A stretch of 25,269 nucleotides of DNA from CAZPBC01 sp964584775. GTDB taxonomy: Bacteria > Chlamydiota > Chlamydiia > Chlamydiales > SLFE01. Positions 6,342 to 13,844 of this stretch are shown here, piece after piece; position 1 is the first letter of the stretch, and each line of letters opens with the position of its first letter. Under the pieces are notes generated by a model that ran no database searches, was not told where the DNA came from, and saw only the letters and a program-made list of their open reading frames with translations. Location: assembly GCA_964584775.1 (NCBI GenBank), contig CAZPBC010000027.1:1-25269 (forward strand), in the 5' to 3' direction. The position numbers and the translations under genes were made by a program.

Positions 6342-7342
6342 TGGAATCAAGATATTTGGCGGCACTTTCGGGAAGAAACGAAGGTGCCCCCCCTCTTTGG
6401 ATCATGCGTCAAGCAGGGCGTTACCTTCCTGAGTACCGTGAGCTGCGGAAAAAGCACCGTTTTGAAACGATGATGGAGACCCCGGAGCTGGCCTATCAGG
6501 TCACGAAGATGCCGCTTGAGCGTTTCGATCTCGATGCAGCGATCCTTTTTTCAGACATTCTTCCTGTTTGCCGAACCGTCGGGGGAAAAGTCGCGTTTGT
6601 GGAGGGGAAAGGTCCTGTTGTAGACTTTAACTTTGAAAAGTTTGCTGTCGAGTGCGGTGTGGAGTCCCTCCAGTTTGTTGAGAAGGCGATCCGTCTTCTG
6701 AAGCCCGATCTTTCCGTTCCCCTGATTGGTTTTGCTGGTGGACCCTTCACGGTTGCGAGCTATCTCATTGAAGGGGGAGGCGTGGGCGATTTAAAAAAGG
6801 TGAAGCGTGCGATAGCTGAACGACGAGAAGAGCTGCATCGTCTGCTTTCCCTTCTAACCGATCAGACGATCGACTATCTGCTCATGCAGGTGGAAGCAGG
6901 GGTGGATGCGATTCAACTCTTTGACACTTGGGCGGGGATGCTCGATCCCTGTGCGTTTCAAGAGTTTGTTTTGCCTTACAACCAAAAGATTTTTGCTGCG
7001 CTTTCAGGAAAGGTGCCGACGATTTTCTTTGGCCGAGGACTTGGAAGTCACCTCCATCTCTTGAAAGAGATCGGCGCGACAGGGATCGGTGTCGATCAGA
7101 CTGTGGACCTCTCCTATGCACGCGCGTTTCTTGGAAATGAGGTCGTGCTGCAGGGGAACTTGGACCCAGGGTTTCTGTATGGTTCCAAAGACTCTGTTGT
7201 GGAGCAGGTGAAGAAAGTTCTAGAGAAGATGAAGGGGGATCCTGCCTATATCTTTAACTTTGGGTATGGCATTCTTCCGGATGTGCGGCCTGAAGTGGTC
7301 GAATGGATTGTCGAAACCGTGAAACAGAAGGTGACTGTATGA
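6341..7342 (+). CDS. hemE: Uroporphyrinogen decarboxylase
   Basis: This enzyme removes the four acetate carboxyls of uroporphyrinogen III to give coproporphyrinogen III, a late step of haem synthesis in the cytosol, with no cofactor. At 333 residues it is a little short but within the family range. The signature MRQAGRYLPEYR lies at residues 22-33 and supplies the substrate-binding arginines. The essential aspartate is D72 in ILFSDILP. GFAGGPFTVASYLIEGG and the C-terminal NFGYGILPDV are also typical. Its ATG overlaps the tkt stop by one base, and its TGA overlaps the hemF ATG (ATGA), which indicates translational coupling in an operon. Confidence 0.97.
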   Translation: MESRYLAALSGRNEGAPPLWIMRQAGRYLPEYRELRKKHRFETMMETPELAYQVTKMPLERFDLDAAILFSDILPVCRTVGGKVAFVEGKGPVVDFNFEKFAVECGVESLQFVEKAIRLLKPDLSVPLIGFAGGPFTVASYLIEGGGVGDLKKVKRAIAERREELHRLLSLLTDQTIDYLLMQVEAGVDAIQLFDTWAGMLDPCAFQEFVLPYNQKIFAALSGKVPTIFFGRGLGSHLHLLKEIGATGIGVDQTVDLSYARAFLGNEVVLQGNLDPGFLYGSKDSVVEQVKKVLEKMKGDPAYIFNFGYGILPDVRPEVVEWIVETVKQKVTV

Positions 7343-8118
7343 AAAAAGAAGCTCTGGCCTATTTAAAACCTTTTCGAGAAAAGATCATCCATGCCTTTGA
7401 AGAGCTAGAAGGAGAAGAGAGCTTTGCTCGGACTCCTTGGACGTATCGGAGTGGAGAAGGGGGAGGAGAGATGGCGGTCCTCCGCGGCAAGGTCTTTGAG
7501 AAGGCAGCTGTCAACTTTTCTGAGGTGAGTGGTGAGGTTTTTCCAGGATCAGATGGAAAGGGTCCCTTTTATGCGACGGGAGTGAGCCTGATCACGCACA
7601 TGGCCAACCCGCATGCTCCGACGGTCCACATGAACCTGCGCTATATCGAAACACCAGAGAAGAGCTGGTTGGCTGGAGGGTATGACTTGACGCCGATGGG
7701 CTTTTTCTACGATGAAGACACCGCACATTTCTTAAAGACAGCAGAAGAGGCTCTCGCGCCTTTTGGTCTTTACGAGGATTTCCACCAGCAAGCAAAAGAG
7801 TATTTTTATCTACCTCACCGTAAGAAGGAGAGGGGAATCGGCGGCGTTTTCTTCGATCATTACAATACGGGTCAGCCGGATGAGGATTTGAAGGTTTGGA
7901 AAGCGGTTGGAGAAAGTTTTTTGCCCGCCATTATTCCGCTCTATCAGCGGCGTATTGACCAAGATTTCTCAGAGGAGGAGCGAGCAATGCAACTGCGTTT
8001 ACGCGGCCATTATGCTGAGTTCAACCTCCACTACGATCGAGGAACTAAGTTTGGCTTTCTTTCGGGTGGGAATCCAGAAGCCATTCTCTGTTCTTTACCC
8101 CCAGTTGCAACATGGTGA
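7339..8118 (+). CDS. hemF: Oxygen-dependent coproporphyrinogen III oxidase, short C-terminus
   Basis: HemF converts coproporphyrinogen III to protoporphyrinogen IX using O2, acting directly after HemE. I chose the ATG at 7339 (MKKEALAYL), which overlaps the hemE stop by four bases; an upstream ATG at 7303 would overlap it further and adds unrelated residues. Family blocks are NPHAPTVHMNLRY, GGYDLTPMGFFYDEDTAHF, ERGIGGVFFDHYNTG and YAEFNLHYDRGTKFGFLSGG. Histidines 87, 97, 130 and 160 correspond to those I recall as important in E. coli HemF. The protein ends at SLPPVATW after 259 residues, about 30 short of E. coli HemF, whose last helix is missing here. HemF rather than the radical-SAM HemN used by Chlamydia suggests access to oxygen. 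Confidence 0.93.
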   Translation: MKKEALAYLKPFREKIIHAFEELEGEESFARTPWTYRSGEGGGEMAVLRGKVFEKAAVNFSEVSGEVFPGSDGKGPFYATGVSLITHMANPHAPTVHMNLRYIETPEKSWLAGGYDLTPMGFFYDEDTAHFLKTAEEALAPFGLYEDFHQQAKEYFYLPHRKKERGIGGVFFDHYNTGQPDEDLKVWKAVGESFLPAIIPLYQRRIDQDFSEEERAMQLRLRGHYAEFNLHYDRGTKFGFLSGGNPEAILCSLPPVATW

Positions 8119-9479
8119 TGCGGGTTGCCGTCCTCGGTGGAGGGATTGCTGGACTTTCAGCTGCCTATTTTTTAGAAAAACGTTACGGCGACTTTATTCA
8201 AGTCCACCTCTATGAAAAGAAAGAAGAGGTGGGAGGCTGGGTTCAAACAGAGCAGCTGGGCCCGCATCTTCTTGAACATGGAGCACGGTCGCTGCGTCCC
8301 GGACCTCGAGCCCCTCTGCTCTTCCCCTTGATGCGTGAGTTGGAACTCACAGGCGCCATCGAACTTCCGGCGCCCGAGGCAAGCCAGCGCTACCTTTACC
8401 GTGAAGGTCAGTTGCAAAAGGTTCCCAACTCGATCCGTGAATACCTCTTTTCTCCTCTTTTTCGGAAAACGGCCTTTTCTCTTCTAACAGAATGGAGCCG
8501 AAGAAAAGGGGAGCGCGATGATGAGACGATCGCCGCTTTTTTCCGCCGTCGTTTGGGGGATTTTATCACAGACGAACTGGTTGACTCTCTCGTGACGGGG
8601 ATCTTTGCTGGAGATATTGAAGAGCTCTCTGTGAAGAGCTGTTTTCCCATGCTCTATCAAATGGAGAAAGAGAAAGGCTCTTTCACCCGCACGCTCCTCT
8701 CCCAAAAACGGGTCTCTCCTCCAGAAGGAACACCTGAATGGCAGAAAGCTCCCTTCTTCACCTTCAAGGGAGGGATGCGTCGCCTACCAGAGGCCTTTAA
8801 AGCGGCGCTGCGTTGTCCGATTTTTTACGGGGAGAGCGCTGTACGTCTCCAATTTCAAGAGAACTTAGCGGTCGTGACGACTGATAAACGTGAGGAGCGT
8901 TACCACTTGGTGATCTCTGCTCTGCCCGCTCCACTTCTCAGTGCCCTTCTTCCTGGAAAGCATGAAGCGATTAAAAAAACGTTGGCCGCAACATCTTATA
9001 ATTCGATCGCGACAGCGCACCTCATCTACGACCGTCCGGTCCTAAAATTTCCGGGCTTTGGACACCTTGTTCCGAAAAATGCGGACCCGCGCGTTTTAGG
9101 AATTGTCTATGACTCTTCCGCATTTGGAAAAGAATCTCTCGGCACCAAACTCAGCGTGATGATGGGAGGAAGTCGCTATCCGGAGGTGGTATCGACTTCG
9201 GAGCAAGCCTTGCTCCAAACAGCAAAAGAGGCCGTAGAGAAGATGCTCCGAATCTCAGCGGTTCCCGCTTACCAAAAGCTCCTTCTTGCGGAGCAGGCCA
9301 TCCCTCAGTATACCTTAGGCCACGAGAAACGCCTCCAATTTCTCTTAGACACCCTTCCTAAAGAGATCCCTCAGCTCGCCCTCGCTGGAAGCTCTTACTA
9401 TGGTGTCTCTGTCCCTGAAATCATCGCCTCTTCTCACCTCCTTGTCTCTTCGCTGACCGCGACTGTCACAAAAGTATAA
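8112..9479 (+). CDS. hemG: Protoporphyrinogen oxidase (FAD-dependent, HemY type)
   Basis: This flavoprotein oxidises protoporphyrinogen IX to protoporphyrin IX, the step before iron insertion by ferrochelatase. It is the oxygen-dependent PPOX family (called hemG in chlamydial annotation, hemY in Bacillus), not the small E. coli flavodoxin-type HemG. The N-terminal dinucleotide fold is VAVLGGGIAGLSAAYFLEK, with YEKKEEVGGWV and the substrate-domain LLEHGARSLRP nearby. FKGGMRRLPEAF and a C-terminal LALAGSSYYGVSVPEII FAD block follow. Length 455 fits the family. Translation may start at ATG 8112 or at ATG 8118, which overlaps the hemF stop (TGATG) and would suit reinitiation. It is the last gene of the tkt-hemE-hemF-hemG group. 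Confidence 0.93.
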   Translation: MVMRVAVLGGGIAGLSAAYFLEKRYGDFIQVHLYEKKEEVGGWVQTEQLGPHLLEHGARSLRPGPRAPLLFPLMRELELTGAIELPAPEASQRYLYREGQLQKVPNSIREYLFSPLFRKTAFSLLTEWSRRKGERDDETIAAFFRRRLGDFITDELVDSLVTGIFAGDIEELSVKSCFPMLYQMEKEKGSFTRTLLSQKRVSPPEGTPEWQKAPFFTFKGGMRRLPEAFKAALRCPIFYGESAVRLQFQENLAVVTTDKREERYHLVISALPAPLLSALLPGKHEAIKKTLAATSYNSIATAHLIYDRPVLKFPGFGHLVPKNADPRVLGIVYDSSAFGKESLGTKLSVMMGGSRYPEVVSTSEQALLQTAKEAVEKMLRISAVPAYQKLLLAEQAIPQYTLGHEKRLQFLLDTLPKEIPQLALAGSSYYGVSVPEIIASSHLLVSSLTATVTKV

Positions 9480-9522
9480 GTTTGGCACGTTTTTTGGATA
9501 AGACCTTCAATACGGAGGTTTT

Positions 9523-12500
9523 ATGTTTGGAGATATCAGAGGGGCTCCTCTTGAGCAGAAACGAGAAATCATCAGTGGCATCGCTCGGCTGTGCGAAGAA
9601 ACGAGCGATGAGGATCTTTCGATGAGGTGTCGTGTCAATAAGGCTGCCTTAAATGTCCTTCGCGATCTTGAGCTTGAGACAGGAGATGAAGAGCGGCTCC
9701 AATTGATCACAGTGTGTGAGCAGCAGTACTCAATAGATAGAGAGAGGCTCATTCAAGCCTTTATTGAGCGAGCCGAGAATGAGTGTGGGATTGTGGTTTA
9801 TCCTGCGAACTTTGAAGGGGATACTTTTTCGCTGCAATTAGATGATCACTACGCTCTTTTCGATGATGAGACATTAGAGAACTATTTAAATGCACTTTTT
9901 GAGCTCTCTTTTTTAGAAGAGATTGATCTTTCACGTTGCTCCCTTCCCTCTATTCCTCCGTCTGTAGGGAAACTTGTGAATCTCAGGAAGCTTGTGCTGT
10001 CTCATAACGCTCTTACAAGACTTCCTCAAGAGATACAAGAGTGTGAGAAACTGGAACATCTTGACCTGAGAGGCAATCCGATAGATGAATCTTTGGAGGC
10101 AATTCCCGCTTTGCCTGTTTCTTGTGATGTCTATACTGACGAAATATCTCCCTCTTCCAAAGAAGAAGATCTAATCGAACAAAGGATCGATGCATTTTTA
10201 AAAGATATGGAGGAGCTTGGCGTTGATCCATCGTTAATTTTTTGTTTCGAAGAGCGAACTTTTTTCTGTACATCTGGCATGCCAGGTTACTTCTCAATAA
10301 AAGATCTCGACGACGAGAAAAAAGTGGCTTTTTTAAAAGCCCTATTTGAGCTGGACTTTTTAGATCAAGTCCACCTTTGCGATTTGGATCTTCCCTCTAT
10401 TCCAGAGAATGTGAATCAATTACAAGCTTTAAGTCATTTATCGATTATAGGAAACCCTCGCTTAAAAGAAGTTCCGCCGAGGCTTGGAGAGTTGCCTCAA
10501 CTTGAAGAAGTTGAACTTTTGAGGAATGAAATTGAGGAAATTCCCTCCTCTTTATCTGAAGTGAAGGTGTCTTTGTTTCCCACATGGAGTGAAGCTCAGC
10601 AGATGCATCTGTTTATCCGTGAGGTAAAGAGACTGGGAATTTCAGATGTCAGCATGAATAACTTTCGAGGAAAGAGTTTTGTATATCAGCATGGCATGGG
10701 AGTCGATGGAGAGACTAGACTCTCTAAATTGAGTGTAGATCAACAGCGAATCTTTTTTCAGCTTCTTGCTCAGCTTACTTTTTTAGAAGAGGTGAACCTT
10801 TCGGGAAACTCTTTGCAGGAGTTTCCTTCTGAACTCTATCAGCTCGAGAAACTTAGAAGATTAGATCTAAGTGGAAATCCATTGGTTAAGCACTGTTCTG
10901 CTGAACTTGCACGTTCTTCGAATCTAGAGGTTCTCAATTTGTGCGGGACAGGAATTCAAGAGGTTCCTGAGCATGTTCTTCAGATTAGAAATTTGCAAGA
11001 GCTCGATCTCTCTGGAAATGGGCTCGTAGAGGTGCCTGATTCTGTGAAGGGTATTCCCCGCGTAAAAATCGACGCAACACCTGAAGAGCGGAAGCGTCTC
11101 TTTATTCTCCGTATGTCCGCTTTAGGTGTTTCTGGACTCTCTTTGACGAGTTTCGAGGAAAACGGTTTTGTATATGATCCATCTACCATGCAGGTTCCTG
11201 AAGAGGTGAAGCTGCAGTTTTTAGAAGCTCTATTCGAAATGGATTTTTTAGAGAAGGTTAGTCTCCAAAGATTGGGAGTGAGTGAGATTCCCTCTTCTAT
11301 TGGAAAGATGACTCAGTTAACATCTCTGGACTTGAGTGGAAATCCGCTTTCAGATCTTCCTATTGAGCTAGGAGGATTGCTTGAGTTGGATGAATTGAAT
11401 CTCGCTGACTGTCGATTTGAGTCAGTTCCACAGGCTGTGTTGAACTTAAACCAACTCTCTGCAATAGCGCTTGATGACAATCAGCTTCAACGCTTTCCTG
11501 AGGAATTGTCCATACTTAGGAATCTTCGAGTCTTAGTTTTGAACGGAAATCCTGTCGGTACAGTTCCTGGATCTATCTCAGATTTCTCTAGTTTGGAGGT
11601 GCTTTATTTAAATAATATGGGTCTAAAGACTCTCCCTGCATCGATAGGGAGATTAGAAGGTCTAACTCAACTTCGTCTGAGCGGCAATGAGCTTTCTGAG
11701 CTACCTGAAGATTTCGAGAGATTGCACCGCCTCCAAGATCTTTCTTTAGGAGGTAATCAGTTCTCTGAGGTTCCTGCCTCTGTTTGCAAGTTATCAAACT
11801 TGCAATCTCTAAACCTTGATGCAAATGCGATTGTGAAGGTTCCTCCTGAATTTTCAGGTCTCACCTCTTTGCAGTGGCTTGACTTGAGTTTAAATAGGCT
11901 TCAGGAGCTCCCAGAAGAGATTCTAGATCTGAAGAACTTGAGGAGTTTAGGTCTTATAGGAAATCAGATTTCAGTCATACCAGAAAGGATCGCAGATCTC
12001 ACTGACTTGCAATTACTGGTTCTGAATTCTAATCCGATTGAATCCTTGCCAGAGTCGATTGGACGGCTTGAGCACTTGACGCATTTCCAGATGGGGCATT
12101 GTCGTTTGAGTGCATTGCCGAGTTCACTAGGGAGACTTAAAGAGCTACAGGATATGAACTTTGCTTACAACAGAATTCGAGGAGTTCCTGAGAGCTTTAG
12201 AGAGCTAGCCTCTACAGAGCCACAAGTTTTAGACCTATCTGGAAACCCCATCTATGGCTATGAAGAGGGCGAGGGAGAATTGGGAGTAGAAGAGTTGTAT
12301 TATCTATTTGAAGGGAGTTTACATTTAGAGACGCCTGTGGAAGACTTGGTAGAGGTCACAAGGGATGAAGTCGATGTCGCGATGGATCAAGAGCCACTGC
12401 GTGTGAACCGCGAGGTACTACAAAGGCTGATGCCTCCTGAGATTCCAGACCAAGGAGTCAACTGTGCGGAGATGTTGATCCTCTTTGATCAGATCTTTCA

Positions 12501-13701
12501 AGAGTTGAATTTGACGGATCCTACCCATGCTGCTTACTTCTCAAGAGAGATGGTGGATATTGTTGAGAACGAGGATCATCCGGTCGATCTTGAGGCGTTA
12601 GAAGCAATGGACAATCAAGAGTTTATCTGGAGCTACCTTGTTCCGCGTCTTTCCGGATATGTGAGGACCCTCTATCAAGAGCCCCTTGAGGAGGGGGATG
12701 TTCGGCCTCTCATGATGCTGCATGATGCCCACTTTCCAGAAGGAAGGAAAGCCCTTGCCTATATCCTGCAGCAGATGGCCAGTGCGGATCCAGAAATGAA
12801 GGCACTCAGGATGACGCAGCTGGTCAATGGCCTACTCTATTGCCATACTGGGCAAACCGAGGCGCTCAATGCTCTGGCCTACTCCGCAATGGGTGTTGAA
12901 CAGACAGCAGATGTGCGTGCGGTGATACAACGAGAGATCGCCTCTCGTAAAAACCAAGCCTTTAGTCAAGCCATACTTCAGTATGGGTGGGCCATTCCTC
13001 ATAATCCCCACTTGATTTCAGTCTACCGTAGCGCTTTGGCTGACACACTGGGGCTCAGCCAAGCGGTCGGTGGGTATGTCGATACCATCGGACACGCAGG
13101 TCTCGATCCCTTTCAAGGAAATGTCGATGGTGCCTACTGCCTCTATTATAGGCACGTCCACCCTCAAGCGATTTCTGCCTGGATTCAAGAGAAGTGCCAG
13201 TCGGCCGAAGATCTTGAGTTAGATCGAGACTTAGCGCGAGTGCAGAAGATCCGTAACAAGATGACACAAACATCGGGTGATTATTCTGGACGGATCCAAG
13301 AAGCCCGTGAAGAATTAGTGAGCTGCACAGATGTCCAGAGAAAGATGCGCCTGCAACTCACGATCCGTTCGCTGGAAAAGGCTCAGGCGCAGCAGCAGGT
13401 GAGTGCTTCAGAGCGTGAAGAGTTTAGGACGCTATGCGAAAAGTATGATGCCACGCCCGATTCGATTGTTCAAAAGCTTCGAAAACAATCCAAAGAGAAT
13501 CACGAAGCACGTCCGATCACGGCGGGTGACGTCACAAGCTACCTGATCTCTGAAAAGCTCGTTCCTGAAGCAGGAGGGGATTGGTGGAAGGCCTACTTCA
13601 CCGAAGACCCACTGGTTGAGCCAGATGCGGTCATGACCAAAGAGGGAGTCACTCGACTTCTTGTTCAAATGGGAATTCTCATCGACGAAAGGGAAGCCTA
13701 A
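9523..13701 (+). CDS. Large leucine-rich-repeat protein with composite N-terminal modules
   Basis: A 1392-residue protein with no signal peptide or membrane segment. After a helical N-terminus come four composite modules starting near residues 70, 213, 350 and 517. Each has a helix ending LG[VI], an F-x-x-x-x-F strand, and a block like FLEALFELDFLEEV leading into LRRs. From about 590 to 910 there are 14 consecutive repeats, nearly all exactly 23 residues, of the type LPxxLxxLxxLxxLxLxxNxL. Residues about 930-1392 are a mainly helical domain I do not recognise, ending GVTRLLVQMGILIDEREA. The ATG follows CGGAGG by 4 bases. Such LRR proteins in intracellular bacteria often bind host proteins, so an effector role is plausible but unproven. 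I found no convincing IpaH-type ligase signature. Confidence 0.88.
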   Translation: MFGDIRGAPLEQKREIISGIARLCEETSDEDLSMRCRVNKAALNVLRDLELETGDEERLQLITVCEQQYSIDRERLIQAFIERAENECGIVVYPANFEGDTFSLQLDDHYALFDDETLENYLNALFELSFLEEIDLSRCSLPSIPPSVGKLVNLRKLVLSHNALTRLPQEIQECEKLEHLDLRGNPIDESLEAIPALPVSCDVYTDEISPSSKEEDLIEQRIDAFLKDMEELGVDPSLIFCFEERTFFCTSGMPGYFSIKDLDDEKKVAFLKALFELDFLDQVHLCDLDLPSIPENVNQLQALSHLSIIGNPRLKEVPPRLGELPQLEEVELLRNEIEEIPSSLSEVKVSLFPTWSEAQQMHLFIREVKRLGISDVSMNNFRGKSFVYQHGMGVDGETRLSKLSVDQQRIFFQLLAQLTFLEEVNLSGNSLQEFPSELYQLEKLRRLDLSGNPLVKHCSAELARSSNLEVLNLCGTGIQEVPEHVLQIRNLQELDLSGNGLVEVPDSVKGIPRVKIDATPEERKRLFILRMSALGVSGLSLTSFEENGFVYDPSTMQVPEEVKLQFLEALFEMDFLEKVSLQRLGVSEIPSSIGKMTQLTSLDLSGNPLSDLPIELGGLLELDELNLADCRFESVPQAVLNLNQLSAIALDDNQLQRFPEELSILRNLRVLVLNGNPVGTVPGSISDFSSLEVLYLNNMGLKTLPASIGRLEGLTQLRLSGNELSELPEDFERLHRLQDLSLGGNQFSEVPASVCKLSNLQSLNLDANAIVKVPPEFSGLTSLQWLDLSLNRLQELPEEILDLKNLRSLGLIGNQISVIPERIADLTDLQLLVLNSNPIESLPESIGRLEHLTHFQMGHCRLSALPSSLGRLKELQDMNFAYNRIRGVPESFRELASTEPQVLDLSGNPIYGYEEGEGELGVEELYYLFEGSLHLETPVEDLVEVTRDEVDVAMDQEPLRVNREVLQRLMPPEIPDQGVNCAEMLILFDQIFQELNLTDPTHAAYFSREMVDIVENEDHPVDLEALEAMDNQEFIWSYLVPRLSGYVRTLYQEPLEEGDVRPLMMLHDAHFPEGRKALAYILQQMASADPEMKALRMTQLVNGLLYCHTGQTEALNALAYSAMGVEQTADVRAVIQREIASRKNQAFSQAILQYGWAIPHNPHLISVYRSALADTLGLSQAVGGYVDTIGHAGLDPFQGNVDGAYCLYYRHVHPQAISAWIQEKCQSAEDLELDRDLARVQKIRNKMTQTSGDYSGRIQEAREELVSCTDVQRKMRLQLTIRSLEKAQAQQQVSASEREEFRTLCEKYDATPDSIVQKLRKQSKENHEARPITAGDVTSYLISEKLVPEAGGDWWKAYFTEDPLVEPDAVMTKEGVTRLLVQMGILIDEREA

Positions 13702-13844
13702 CTCTACCCACTTAACTCTACCCGTGAGATGAGATTGTTCATAACTTTCTTATGTTAAGATAGTATTGTTTCGTTTGCGACAAAAAGGGGCAGGGGATAA
13801 GATGAGGCTACATTTCATTTTTTCTCTATCCATAGGACGTTAAG

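Noticed and set aside
7303..7338. Longer hemF reading from the ATG at 7303
   Set aside because: It overlaps hemE by 40 bases, adds residues unlike HemF, and the ATGA junction at 7339 is a better translational start.
12310..13701. IpaH/SspH-type E3 ligase domain at the end of the LRR protein (a Cys-x-Asp occurs in VSCTDVQ)
   Set aside because: A lone C-x-D is not enough. The surrounding sequence does not resemble the NEL domain as I know it, and the position in a coiled helical stretch is unlike the catalytic loop.
13702..13844. CIRCE (HrcA operator) or other heat-shock site upstream of clpC
   Set aside because: No TTAGCACTC/GAGTGCTAA inverted repeat is present. Only a short direct repeat (TAACTCTACCC at 13699 and 13713) and weak promoter-like hexamers are seen.
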